Shown in pieces: positions 1 to 6,434 of a stretch of 8,359 nt of DNA. Position numbers and translations under genes: made by a program. The first letter of the stretch is position 1. Every line of letters begins with the position of its first letter. This DNA is from an uncultured Propionibacteriaceae bacterium. Lineage in GTDB: Bacteria; Actinomycetota; Actinomycetes; Propionibacteriales; Propionibacteriaceae. The stretch is taken from contig CAKZJI010000482.1 in the NCBI GenBank assembly GCA_936941515.1, forward strand, positions 1 to 8,359. The letters are read 5' to 3'. The notes below the pieces were generated by a model that was not told the DNA's origin, made no database searches, and saw only the letters and a list, made by a program, of their open reading frames with translations.

Positions 1-675
1 GATGTGCTTGCACGCGATGATCTTCTCCGGAATCCCACGAGACCGCAGGGAACGCACAAAGTTGGAATTCGAGGCCTCGACGAAGCCGTCCCGCAGGATC
101 TTCACATAGGGGGCGAGCACCGCGATGGCCAGCGTCACCACCGGCAGGATCAGGCCTCGCACATCACTCAGGCCGCTGGAGGGCAACCAGCCGAGCCTCA
201 CCGCAAAAAGATCGATGAGCAGAAGAGCCAGCCAGAACGACGGCATCGCCGCACTCGCGGCGGTGAACACGCCAACGACCCGGTCCACCCAGGTATTGGC
301 ATACCTGGCTGCCAGGGCTGCCAACCCGAAGGCGAGGACGACTACCAGGAGCAGGGTCCACAACGCAAGAAGTTGGGTATAGGGCCAGGCCTTGGCAATC
401 TCCTCGATCACCGGTTTTCCCGTGATCAGGGAATTCCCGAGGCTGCCATGAGCCAGGTCACCCAGGTAACGCAGGTAGCGTGTCGGCAGTGGATCATTCA
501 AGCCCAGCTCTTGGCGGAGCGCCTCGATATCGCTTCTGCTGACGCTCACGTTGTCCATATTCAGCATGGACAACGCGGCGTCTCCTGGGGCCAAGGCCAC
601 CACCAGGAAACTGATCACCGTCAGCAGGAAGAGAAAGAGGATCGCGCTCAGCAGCCAGCGAACGGGATACGGCAT
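1..675 (-). CDS. ABC transporter permease, DppB/NikB-like (3' end off the window)
   Basis: Inner-membrane permease subunit of a peptide/nickel-type ABC importer. The first 225 codons are present and the frame is open to the left edge, so roughly 90 residues of a usual 310-320 are missing. The protein begins MPYPVRW, followed by a first membrane helix (about residues 8-28) ending in the family hallmark APGD. Next is the usual region LGLNDPLPTRYLRYLGDL, then further helices near residues 103-122, 135-155 and 170-185. The segment with EASNSNFVRSLRSRGI near the end is the EAA-type loop that docks the ATPase. The ATG lies one base beyond the stop of the binding-protein gene, so the two are cotranscribed and probably translationally coupled. 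A second permease and ATPases are expected beyond the edge but not seen. The family is secure; the substrate is inferred only from the upstream riboswitch. Confidence 0.93.
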   Translation of the reverse strand, partial: MPYPVRWLLSAILFLFLLTVISFLVVALAPGDAALSMLNMDNVSVSRSDIEALRQELGLNDPLPTRYLRYLGDLAHGSLGNSLITGKPVIEEIAKAWPYTQLLALWTLLLVVVLAFGLAALAARYANTWVDRVVGVFTAASAAMPSFWLALLLIDLFAVRLGWLPSSGLSDVRGLILPVVTLAIAVLAPYVKILRDGFVEASNSNFVRSLRSRGIPEKIIACKHI

Positions 676-676
676 C

Positions 677-2224
677 TTACTCAATGTCGAGATCCTTGGT
701 GATCATCTGGTATTCGAACTCATTGCTGGGGGTGACCCAACCTGTGACCTTCTTCTTGAAGGCAGCGGTCTCCTGCGGCACCACCAGGTAGGAGTTGTAG
801 TACTGCTCCTCAATATAGGTGGCAATGCCCTTGGCCGTCTCCGCACGCTTCGCCTCATTGATCTCTGTGTTAAAGACATCAATCTGCTGCTGCAGGTTGG
901 GATCATTGAGGTGCCCGTGGTTCTGGGCGCCATCGGGCGCGAAGGCACCGTTGAGGAAGAAAGATCCGTCACCGCGGGTGATGGTCAGCAGCGAATAGGT
1001 CGCCAGGTCGAAGTTGCCCTTCGGAAGCTCCTCATCAATGTTGTCTGCAACATTGATCTCCATGGTGATCCCCACCTTGGCGGCGGAGTCACGCAGCACC
1101 TGGGCGATGAGCGGAAGCTCAGGGCGGGCGGCGTAGGTGGCCAGGTTGAGCGTCAAAGGCGCTCCGTTGTGGGTGACCTTGCCATCAGCGACCTCCAGCC
1201 CAGCGGCTTTGAAATGCTCCAGCGCCGCCTCGGGGCCAGCATCATGCTTGAGTGGTGCGGGCGAGAAGGGGTAATTCCCTGGGAACACGTTGTAGGCGAC
1301 AGTCGCCTCACCGTTCAGAACGTTCTTGGCAATGCCGTCCCGGTCCATGAGCGCATCCATGCCCTTGCGGAATTCGAGGTTGTTCCACAGGTCAGCATTC
1401 GCTCCAGAGTAGTTGTACATGATGTGGTACATGCGCGTCCCGGGAACAGAGTCGGTGGTCAGGTCGGCGTTGTTTGAGATCGATGCAAGTGATTCAAGCG
1501 ACGGCCGGTAGATGACGTCCACATCACCGGCCTGCAACGACAGAAGCCGCGCGTTGGCGTCTTTATTCGCCGTCATGACCACCCGGTCGAGTTTGGCCTG
1601 GCCATCCCAGTAGTCGGTGTTCTTCACCAGCACGGCCTCACCAGCGGGGTCGAAGGACTCAAACTTGAACGCCCCCGTGGCTATTGGCAGGTCACCCTCC
1701 GCTGCCACATCGGTGATGGCGGTGCTGTAATACACCAGGTTCGACGGCAGGCCCGGATACACACCCTGAGTCGTGATCTTCAGCGTGGACTCATCAGGGG
1801 CTTCAACGCTGGCGATCTGCACCGCCTTCGCCGCCGACGGATTTTTGGTGATGGAATCCTCAAGGCTGGCTTTCACAGCCTCTGCGGTCATGGGCTTCCC
1901 GTTGTGGAACTTGACGCCCTTGCGCAGCGTGAACGTCCAGTGCTCACCATCCTGCGTCTCCCATGTCTCCGCGAGCCAAGGGGCCAACTTGCCGGTCGTG
2001 GGATCGAGCCGCACGAGGGTCTCGATGGAGCCCGAGTTCAAAATGAAGGACCCACTCACCATATGAGGGTCAGTGCTGTCGGCGGCAAGCACGGTGACGA
2101 ACTTGAGCTCCTTGCCCCCTGCCGATCCCTGCGACTCCTGCGACGGAACCGAACAGGCGCTGACGATGCTGAGCCAAATACAGAGAATGAACGCTATGAG
2201 ACGACGATGAAATCTTCTGTGCAT
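677..2224 (-). CDS. Lipoprotein substrate-binding protein, family 5 (peptide/nickel/cobalt class)
   Basis: Extracellular ligand-binding component of the importer, 515 residues, normal for the DppA/NikA family. The start MHRRFHRR is chosen because it gives an Arg-rich n-region, a hydrophobic core (residues 9-20) and a lipobox VSAC with Cys24 as lipidation site. It also has GAGAGG eight bases upstream. The frame stays open upstream to 2365, but that stretch lies in the riboswitch and is not coding. Family features include the TDPHMVSG region, the conserved LAPWLAETWE segment, WTFTLRKGVKFHNGKPMTAE (about residues 96-115) and a C-terminus of the type VTGWVTPSNEFEYQMI. It is the first gene after the cobalamin riboswitch and is followed directly by the permease. 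The ligand is not known from sequence: NikA/CntA-like metal or metal-chelate uptake (cobalt) is the best inference, and a peptide or corrinoid-related ligand is possible. Confidence 0.95.
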   Translation of the reverse strand: MHRRFHRRLIAFILCIWLSIVSACSVPSQESQGSAGGKELKFVTVLAADSTDPHMVSGSFILNSGSIETLVRLDPTTGKLAPWLAETWETQDGEHWTFTLRKGVKFHNGKPMTAEAVKASLEDSITKNPSAAKAVQIASVEAPDESTLKITTQGVYPGLPSNLVYYSTAITDVAAEGDLPIATGAFKFESFDPAGEAVLVKNTDYWDGQAKLDRVVMTANKDANARLLSLQAGDVDVIYRPSLESLASISNNADLTTDSVPGTRMYHIMYNYSGANADLWNNLEFRKGMDALMDRDGIAKNVLNGEATVAYNVFPGNYPFSPAPLKHDAGPEAALEHFKAAGLEVADGKVTHNGAPLTLNLATYAARPELPLIAQVLRDSAAKVGITMEINVADNIDEELPKGNFDLATYSLLTITRGDGSFFLNGAFAPDGAQNHGHLNDPNLQQQIDVFNTEINEAKRAETAKGIATYIEEQYYNSYLVVPQETAAFKKKVTGWVTPSNEFEYQMITKDLDIE

Positions 2225-2232
2225 GCTTGAAG

Positions 2233-2238
2233 CCTCTC
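2233..2238 (-). promoter_or_regulatory. Ribosome binding site of the binding-protein gene
   Basis: On the minus strand GAGAGG lies eight bases before the ATG at 2224. It fixes the start of the lipoprotein downstream of the riboswitch and is the likely target of translational control. Confidence 0.7.
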
Positions 2239-2240
2239 TA

Positions 2241-2265
2241 GGGTCGACCCGAGTGCGCGGGGTCG
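2241..2265 (-). promoter_or_regulatory. Candidate expression-platform hairpin
   Basis: Read on the minus strand, CGACCC and GGGTCG form a six-pair stem around a nine-base loop. The 3' arm also belongs to a ten-base palindrome GGGTCGACCC, so two pairings exclude each other. The element sits between the riboswitch core and the GAGAGG ribosome binding site, two bases from it. No run of T follows, so control of translation is more likely than termination. The pairing is seen in sequence; the switching role is inferred. Confidence 0.4.
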
Positions 2266-2276
2266 GTGGTCTGCGA

Positions 2277-2432
2277 CACGATCGCCAGGTTTTCGGACTC
2301 GGGGTCATCCTCCTCTGGCACCTTCCCAGGGGCTTCCCAGTGGCATAGCCAGATTCGTCACCCACACCGCTGCGCGTCAGCCCCGGAGTCTCACCGGGTT
2401 CCCTCTGCCCACTTGGGCGTGACGATCAGGGT
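2277..2432 (-). promoter_or_regulatory. Cobalamin (B12) riboswitch
   Basis: The minus-strand RNA shows the conserved cobalamin aptamer in order. There is an outer stem GATCG/CGATC and a hairpin GCCCA-AGT-GGGC. Then come GGGAACCCGGTGAGACTCC and GGGGCTGACGCGCAGCGGT, the box GCCACTGGGAAGCC, and GGGAAGGTGCC. The 3' part is GATGACCCCGAGTCC followed by ACCTGGC. It lies in the leader of the family 5 binding-protein gene, 52 bases before its ATG. Such riboswitches bind adenosylcobalamin or relatives and normally lower expression of B12 synthesis, cobalt uptake or B12 uptake genes when cofactor is plentiful. The class is called from recalled consensus; a covariance-model search would confirm it. Confidence 0.93.
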
Positions 2433-2443
2433 TACCTTAACAT

Positions 2444-2479
2444 TTCCGAGAAAAATATCCTGTTCCTGAGAAATATCCC
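2444..2479. repeat. Tandem 16-17-base direct repeat upstream of the riboswitch
   Basis: Two near-identical units, TTCCGAGAAAAATATCC (2444-2460) and TTCCTGAGAAATATCC (2464-2479), have starts 20 bases apart, about two helical turns. They are AT-rich within a GC-rich setting and sit just upstream of the riboswitch, where the operon promoter should be. Each unit holds a small TTCC-GAGAA dyad. They may be binding sites for a transcription factor or overlap the promoter itself; no factor can be named. Confidence 0.5.
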
Positions 2480-2538
2480 TCCAGACTGCTCCCCAGGGGC
2501 AGACGCGGCCGCGGCATCTCGGGAGGACACGCTGCGGG

Positions 2539-3450
2539 TCAGGCTGCTCTGGGCTCCACTTCCGCGTGAACCGCGTCTCGAAGCCGGTGCAGCGCAGCTC
2601 GACGCCGGTAGGTGGAGTCCAGACTGCCGAGGAACAGCGCCGGCTCCACCAGCTCCACCTCCATCACCCTCAAGCCATCGGGCGCGCGGACAATGTCGAT
2701 GCGGGCGTAGGCGGTGGGTTCCCCAATGATCCGGAACACCTGTTCGGCCAGGGCCATCGCCTCCGGGGCAGGTGTGACGGCGACCGCCTTGCGTCGCTCG
2801 AAGGTGACCCCCGGGAAGCGACGCACGCAGTGACTGAAGGCGTCGCCGATGAAGATGAAGGAGAGCTCGCCGTCAGCCACGCCTGGAATGAAAGGCTGCA
2901 CCAGCGCACCGCGACGGGCATGATCGTCCACAATCCTCTGGAACAGCTCCTCGCCCTCGGCTGCGTTGTCAACCCGCATGGTGTCGCGTCCGCTGGCTGA
3001 GATGATCGGCTTGATCACCACCGGGATGTCCAGCCATTCCGGGCGATGTCCTTCGAGGGTGCTCTCCAGGCTGGGCCCCGGCTCCACTCGCTCCTGCACG
3101 GCCTCGTCGTGGGAGACGACGAGGGTGTCGATGGTCGGGATGCCGTTGCGTCGCAACCACGCCAGCTGGCAGTCCTTGAAGATGTTGTCGCGAATCATGT
3201 GCAGGGGATTGAACGTGCGTGTGCCGTTGCGCTCCAGCTCGTCCAGCCAGCCGGAGAAGCGGGGCACGTCATCCTGATATCCCCATACCGAGCGGAACAC
3301 CACATGCTCGGTGTTCGACCAGTCCTCGCTGGGATCGTCCCAGGCTGCGAGCCGGGCCTGGTGGCCTCGTCGCTGCAGTTCAACGACGAGCCACTGATCC
3401 TCTCTGACGATGCGCCGATAGCGCAGTGATGTCGCCACAGCAAGGGTCAT
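2539..3450 (-). CDS. ATP-grasp ligase, DcsG-like / RimK-glutathione synthetase type
   Basis: Predicted cytosolic ATP-dependent carboxylate-amine ligase of 303 residues, the usual size for this group. The N-terminal domain has the typical pattern VVFRSVWGYQDDVPRFSGWL (residues 50-69), then FNPLHMIRDNIFK. The ATP-grasp fold follows: nucleotide-binding lysine Lys147 in VVIKPIISASGRDT with its Ser/Gly loop, the hinge VQPFIPG (184-190), GELSFIFIGDAFSH (194-207), Arg250/Asp252, and the metal-binding acidic strand MEVELVEPALFL (263-274). The group includes the cycloserine ligase DcsG, but most members have no known substrate and none can be given here. The ATG is supported by GGGAGG six bases upstream. 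It lies 105 bases after the YbaK-like gene on the same strand, and ends before the tandem repeats of the transporter operon. No partner biosynthetic genes are visible. Confidence 0.85.
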   Translation of the reverse strand: MTLAVATSLRYRRIVREDQWLVVELQRRGHQARLAAWDDPSEDWSNTEHVVFRSVWGYQDDVPRFSGWLDELERNGTRTFNPLHMIRDNIFKDCQLAWLRRNGIPTIDTLVVSHDEAVQERVEPGPSLESTLEGHRPEWLDIPVVIKPIISASGRDTMRVDNAAEGEELFQRIVDDHARRGALVQPFIPGVADGELSFIFIGDAFSHCVRRFPGVTFERRKAVAVTPAPEAMALAEQVFRIIGEPTAYARIDIVRAPDGLRVMEVELVEPALFLGSLDSTYRRRAALHRLRDAVHAEVEPRAA

Positions 3451-3502
3451 GGGCAGCCTCCCGTTTTTCGTCGACGCGACATTAACACACTTTGCCGATC
3501 AT

Positions 3503-3530
3503 CTGGCGAAGCTGAGAAGCCGCTGGCAAA
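3503..3530. repeat. Direct repeat CTGGCRAA, 20-base period, upstream of the ATP-grasp gene
   Basis: CTGGCGAA (3503-3510) and CTGGCAAA (3523-3530) are spaced exactly 20 bases apart. A nearby TTTGCC at 3491-3496 is the inverse complement of the GGCAAA end, and GCTGAGAAGC lies between the two copies. A weak promoter for the ATP-grasp gene (TTCGCC, 17 bases, TGTTAA on the minus strand) would overlap the proximal copy. This suggests an operator, but short repeats like these can arise by chance. Confidence 0.35.
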
Positions 3531-3555
3531 ATTAAGAAGTTGTACCCTTCTGCGT

Positions 3556-4020
3556 TCATTGGTCGGACAAATCGGCGACGGTGGCGTCGAGGGCGGAGAG
3601 AACATCGTCGGATGCCAGGTTGACTCCGATGCCGTGGCCACCACCGCCCATGGAGATGTCCCTGCCGCGGATGGCGGCGTCTGCCACCACAGGCCAGGCC
3701 CGCACCGCGCCGAAGGGCGTGATGGCTCCGCGTTCATAGCCGGTGACCTCGAAGGCGGTGGCGGCATCCGGCAGAGACAGCCTGCTGACCCCCAGCAGGG
3801 TGCGCAGCTTGGGCCAGGAGAAGGCCCGATCCCCTGGAACGAGCACGAACACATAGTCATCAGCTCCTTTGCGGACCACGATGGTCTTGACCAGGTCACG
3901 GGGAGCCACACCTCGAAGCTCTGCGGCCTCGGCCAGCGACTCCACCGGCCCATGCCGGACGACGGTGAACGTCACCCCCAGCTCACGCAGCGCCCGGATG
4001 GCGGGAGTCTCATCAGTCAC
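3556..4020 (-). CDS. YbaK/EbsC-family aminoacyl-tRNA deacylase
   Basis: Cytosolic trans-editing enzyme that hydrolyses wrongly charged aminoacyl-tRNA; family members clear Cys-, Ala- or other tRNAs mischarged by prolyl-tRNA synthetase. The protein is 154 residues, a complete single YbaK domain. Visible features are the catalytic lysine Lys45 in DLVKTIVVR, the strand YVFVLVPGDRAFSWPKL (56-72), the GYERGAITPFG loop (94-104) that lines the pocket, and MGGGGHGIGVNLASDD near the C-terminus. The start is GTG at 4018-4020. No good Shine-Dalgarno precedes it, but a TAGGGT box seven bases upstream suggests a leaderless message. It is divergent from the membrane protein at 4094. Family assignment is firm; which mischarged tRNA it edits is not readable. 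Confidence 0.93.
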   Translation of the reverse strand: MTDETPAIRALRELGVTFTVVRHGPVESLAEAAELRGVAPRDLVKTIVVRKGADDYVFVLVPGDRAFSWPKLRTLLGVSRLSLPDAATAFEVTGYERGAITPFGAVRAWPVVADAAIRGRDISMGGGGHGIGVNLASDDVLSALDATVADLSDQ

Positions 4021-4026
4021 TGCCCC

Positions 4027-4032
4027 ACCCTA
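4027..4032 (-). promoter_or_regulatory. Candidate -10 box, leaderless YbaK-like gene
   Basis: On the minus strand TAGGGT fits the actinobacterial TANNNT pattern. Six bases separate it from the GTG start at 4020, which puts transcription start at or next to the start codon. No clear -35 is seen. Confidence 0.45.
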
Positions 4033-4081
4033 GACGACTGAACAATCAGCGGCCCCGACACATGGTGGCTCCTGCGAATGG

Positions 4082-4087
4082 CACTAT
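4082..4087 (+). promoter_or_regulatory. Candidate -10 box, leaderless membrane protein gene
   Basis: CACTAT matches the A2 and T6 positions of a -10 box and ends six bases before the ATG at 4094. No Shine-Dalgarno is present near this start, so a leaderless message is plausible. The match is weak. Confidence 0.35.
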
Positions 4088-4093
4088 CGACAC

Positions 4094-5305
4094 ATGCAAG
4101 GTCTGTTCTACTTGTTCGCTGTTCTCCTGGTGCTGGTAGTTCTCGGACTCGCGATCTGGGGCGTGGTCCGCTACCGCTACGTCAGGTCCCTGAAGAGGCA
4201 GGGCTGGGAATTCGACTCCAACCCTACGATCAGCATTGCGCACGGCCTGAACATCCCACCTTTCGGCATCGGATTCGATCGGTCGGTTGATGATGCCATC
4301 TACGGGACATCCTCAGACGGAACCCCCTTCATCGCCTTCAAGTACCGATGCTCCGAGTGGCATGGCAGAGGGTATGTGGTGCGGATGCCGCTGCCGAGTT
4401 CCTACCTGCCCGGCGAGGTGACCGGCCCCGGGTGCGAACAACGCATGTCGCTGTCCAGCGTCATCCAGTTCGGGAGTGTCTTGGCATCGGCCTCCGGTGG
4501 CCAGGAGATCGCCGGGGAGTATGCGCAGGCCTTGGAGCCATGCCTGCGGGCCCCGTTCCGGATCAGCATTGACCACGAAAGCCTCATCCTGATCGATGCA
4601 CCGAAGAACGCGCAGGAACTGTCGGCGGCCATCGAACTGCTGGCCGGGGCACGAAGGGCGCTGCTGGCTCTGCCCGCGCAACGCCTTCTTGGTCCGCCTG
4701 CGCCACCAGGACTGAGCGTGTACGGTCACGACAACTGGGTCTATCTGGTCCAGGATGATGCCTATCTCACCCAGATCGAGCACACGACTGGCGGCAGCAA
4801 CCACCAGGCCAAGGATGTGATCTATGGAACCGACTCGAACATCGCCTTCCTGAGACTCACCCACACCTGGGATACCACGCACACCAGCTCCAACGGCAAT
4901 GGCGGCACCACCGTCCACACGGAGCACCACGAGGAGCAGCTGTGCGAGTTCCGGCTCCTGTTCCCATTCAGGGAGATCTCCTTCAACTGGGGCTGGCTTG
5001 GGTCATCACAGAAATTCGAATGGGCCGACTTCAACAAGAATTTCAAAGTCCGCTGCGCTGATCCCCGATTCGCCTCTGACGTGATACATCAGCGTCAGAT
5101 GGAATACCTGATGGCCACCAGGCCCGGCGCATTCGCGATCTCAAGCGACGGATTCGTCCGTTTCAAAGATGACTACGACTGGGAGACGGCGACGATCGAG
5201 TCCCTCATGGACTTCCTACTCGGCTTCCTCGGACGGGTCCCAGACTTCGTCTGGCAGAACCTGGGGGCCTGGCCCCGGCCGGTGGCGGCCACCCCAGGCC
5301 AGTAG
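4094..5305 (+). CDS. Membrane-anchored protein of unknown function, DUF3137-like C-terminal part
   Basis: A 403-residue protein with one N-terminal membrane helix (residues 4-25) followed by RYRYVRSLKR, which predicts a cytoplasmic body anchored to the membrane. The segment KFEWADFNKNFKVRCADPRF with HQRQMEYLM (about 307-340) resembles DUF3137-like and related actinobacterial proteins of unknown role; the match is from memory and weak. Residues 254-280 form a His/Thr-rich, low-complexity stretch (HTWDTTHTSS, TVHTEHHEE). Two stretches, DDAIYGTSSDGTPFIAF (66-82) and KDVIYGTDSNIAFLRL (240-255), look alike and may mark an internal duplication. The start lacks a Shine-Dalgarno and may be leaderless. 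The secreted hydrolase follows 127 bases downstream on the same strand. No function is claimed. Confidence 0.85.
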   Translation: MQGLFYLFAVLLVLVVLGLAIWGVVRYRYVRSLKRQGWEFDSNPTISIAHGLNIPPFGIGFDRSVDDAIYGTSSDGTPFIAFKYRCSEWHGRGYVVRMPLPSSYLPGEVTGPGCEQRMSLSSVIQFGSVLASASGGQEIAGEYAQALEPCLRAPFRISIDHESLILIDAPKNAQELSAAIELLAGARRALLALPAQRLLGPPAPPGLSVYGHDNWVYLVQDDAYLTQIEHTTGGSNHQAKDVIYGTDSNIAFLRLTHTWDTTHTSSNGNGGTTVHTEHHEEQLCEFRLLFPFREISFNWGWLGSSQKFEWADFNKNFKVRCADPRFASDVIHQRQMEYLMATRPGAFAISSDGFVRFKDDYDWETATIESLMDFLLGFLGRVPDFVWQNLGAWPRPVAATPGQ

Positions 5306-5432
5306 AACATGTAGACGGCGACGCACTGCAGGAGGCGCGCATGGGGCTTCCCTCAAAGCGTGACCCCCATTGCCGGCTAAGCTCAGCGACAGCTGATGAA
5401 GTCCGAAGTCCACATCGAAAAAGTGCACACAG

Positions 5433-6341
5433 ATGACCATTGTCAGCACAGTCAAACGAGCCCTGCTTGGAGCACTCGCCGTCACACTGATCAGCTCCCC
5501 GGCAAGCAGGCTGCCGCCCAGCGAAGTCGTGACGGCAAGCACCACAGTCGACACGGTCAGAGACCTGATGAACCGATCTGGCCTCTCCGGCACCGTCGTC
5601 ACCAGAGGCGAGGAGAAGGTCGGCGACGGGGGTGCCATGTCCTTCCAGATCTCCGACTCCATGCCTGCCGGGAAGCTCGGCAACATCTCGATCCCACTCG
5701 CCGATGGGAAATGGGCAGTTCCCAACCACCTGCCCTCCAAACCACTCAACAACGTTGATCAGCCTGCCGTCTCCGACGCCCTGAAGCGGGCGCAGACCTT
5801 TGCGGATGCGGGCAACGATCTCACCTGGGACGCAAGTCGTCGATCACCGCTGTCAGGTGAGAACGTCCACAGAAACGGCACCAAGCCCTACCCGATCACG
5901 TGCTCACAGTTCGTCGGAATGGTCCTGGTCGGCTGGGACTACCAGCACACGATGTATGTCGCGGACCAGAACACAGTCGTCGGACGGCGGGTTGACTTCG
6001 GTCATAATCCGGTGGGCTCCCGAATCTGGCAGGCCAACAATCTGGCCAGCTGGTTCTACGCTCACGGTGATTTGTGGTTCGACCAGAACCAGCAGTACGT
6101 GGCCGAGGATGTCCTGTTCTTCTCAGAGCAGGACCCGGAGCACTCCAATGACATGGTCCGCAAGGGAACAAGGGGTGCTTACTTCGGCAACATCTACCAC
6201 ACGGCGCTCTACCTGGGCGACGGCAAGGTCATGCATTCCCCTGGCCCGGGGAAGGGCGTTGTCGTCGAGAAGATGAGCGATTACCTGCTGAAGACGCTGA
6301 CATTCGTCGCACGTCCCAAGTGGGCTCCTGCTGGCGCATAA
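5433..6341 (+). CDS. Secreted NlpC/P60-like cysteine hydrolase with GDGGA-type N-terminal module
   Basis: Predicted exported cell-wall or amide hydrolase of 302 residues. The signal peptide is VKRALLGALAVTLISSPAS (about 7-25). The C-terminal half has the papain-like NlpC/P60 layout: nucleophile Cys157 in PITCSQFVGMVLVGW, DVLFFSE (226-232) in place of the usual PGDLVFF, and His256 in YHTALYLGDGKVMHSPG, which aligns with HVGIYLGNGKMIHA. Residues 40-97 (TVRDL, then TVVTRGEEKVGDGGAMSFQI and ISIPLADGKWAV) resemble the small beta module seen before pectate-lyase-like domains in phage tail proteins. Substrate could be a peptidoglycan stem peptide or another amide. The ATG at 5433 gives the signal peptide directly; no strong ribosome binding site is seen. 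The gene ends before a strong terminator. The hydrolase fold is likely, the exact activity unknown. Confidence 0.85.
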   Translation: MTIVSTVKRALLGALAVTLISSPASRLPPSEVVTASTTVDTVRDLMNRSGLSGTVVTRGEEKVGDGGAMSFQISDSMPAGKLGNISIPLADGKWAVPNHLPSKPLNNVDQPAVSDALKRAQTFADAGNDLTWDASRRSPLSGENVHRNGTKPYPITCSQFVGMVLVGWDYQHTMYVADQNTVVGRRVDFGHNPVGSRIWQANNLASWFYAHGDLWFDQNQQYVAEDVLFFSEQDPEHSNDMVRKGTRGAYFGNIYHTALYLGDGKVMHSPGPGKGVVVEKMSDYLLKTLTFVARPKWAPAGA

Positions 6342-6393
6342 ATCACCTGATGCTCCACAAGCATCACGAATGATTATCTGCCTTTTCACATGA

Positions 6394-6434
6394 GATGGTT
6401 GTGGGGTCGTAGACCCCACAACCATCGTCTTTTA
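6394..6434. terminator. Bidirectional intrinsic terminator
   Basis: A perfect 15-pair inverted repeat, GATGGTTGTGGGGTC at 6394-6408 and its complement at 6412-6426, closes a three-base loop. GTCTTTTA follows on the plus strand and an A/T-containing tract (TGTGAAAAGG) on the minus side. It lies between the convergent hydrolase and MarR genes. The stop codon of the MarR gene (6432-6434) falls inside the plus-strand T-tract. The T-run is short, but the stem is strong. Confidence 0.85.

Noticed and set aside
4..702. Long plus-strand open frame of 232 codons
   Set aside because: It is antisense to the permease, whose minus-strand translation is plainly a DppB/NikB-like protein; the plus product is Gln/His/Arg-rich without any domain.
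551..1477. Plus-strand open frame of 308 codons
   Set aside because: Antisense to the binding-protein gene in a codon-phase shadow; no ribosome binding site and no recognisable fold.
2487..2501. Near-palindrome TGCTCCCCAGGGGCA between the ATP-grasp gene and the transporter operon
   Set aside because: Almost no loop and no T-tract, so not a credible terminator; could be chance in GC-rich DNA.
3447..3953. Minus-strand frame overlapping the YbaK-like gene
   Set aside because: Out-of-phase reading of a gene with clear YbaK motifs; product is Pro/Ser/Arg-rich low complexity.
5341..5370. ATGGGG / CCCCAT inverted repeat between the membrane protein and hydrolase genes
   Set aside because: Six-base arms around an 18-base loop and no T-tract; too weak to call a terminator or operator.
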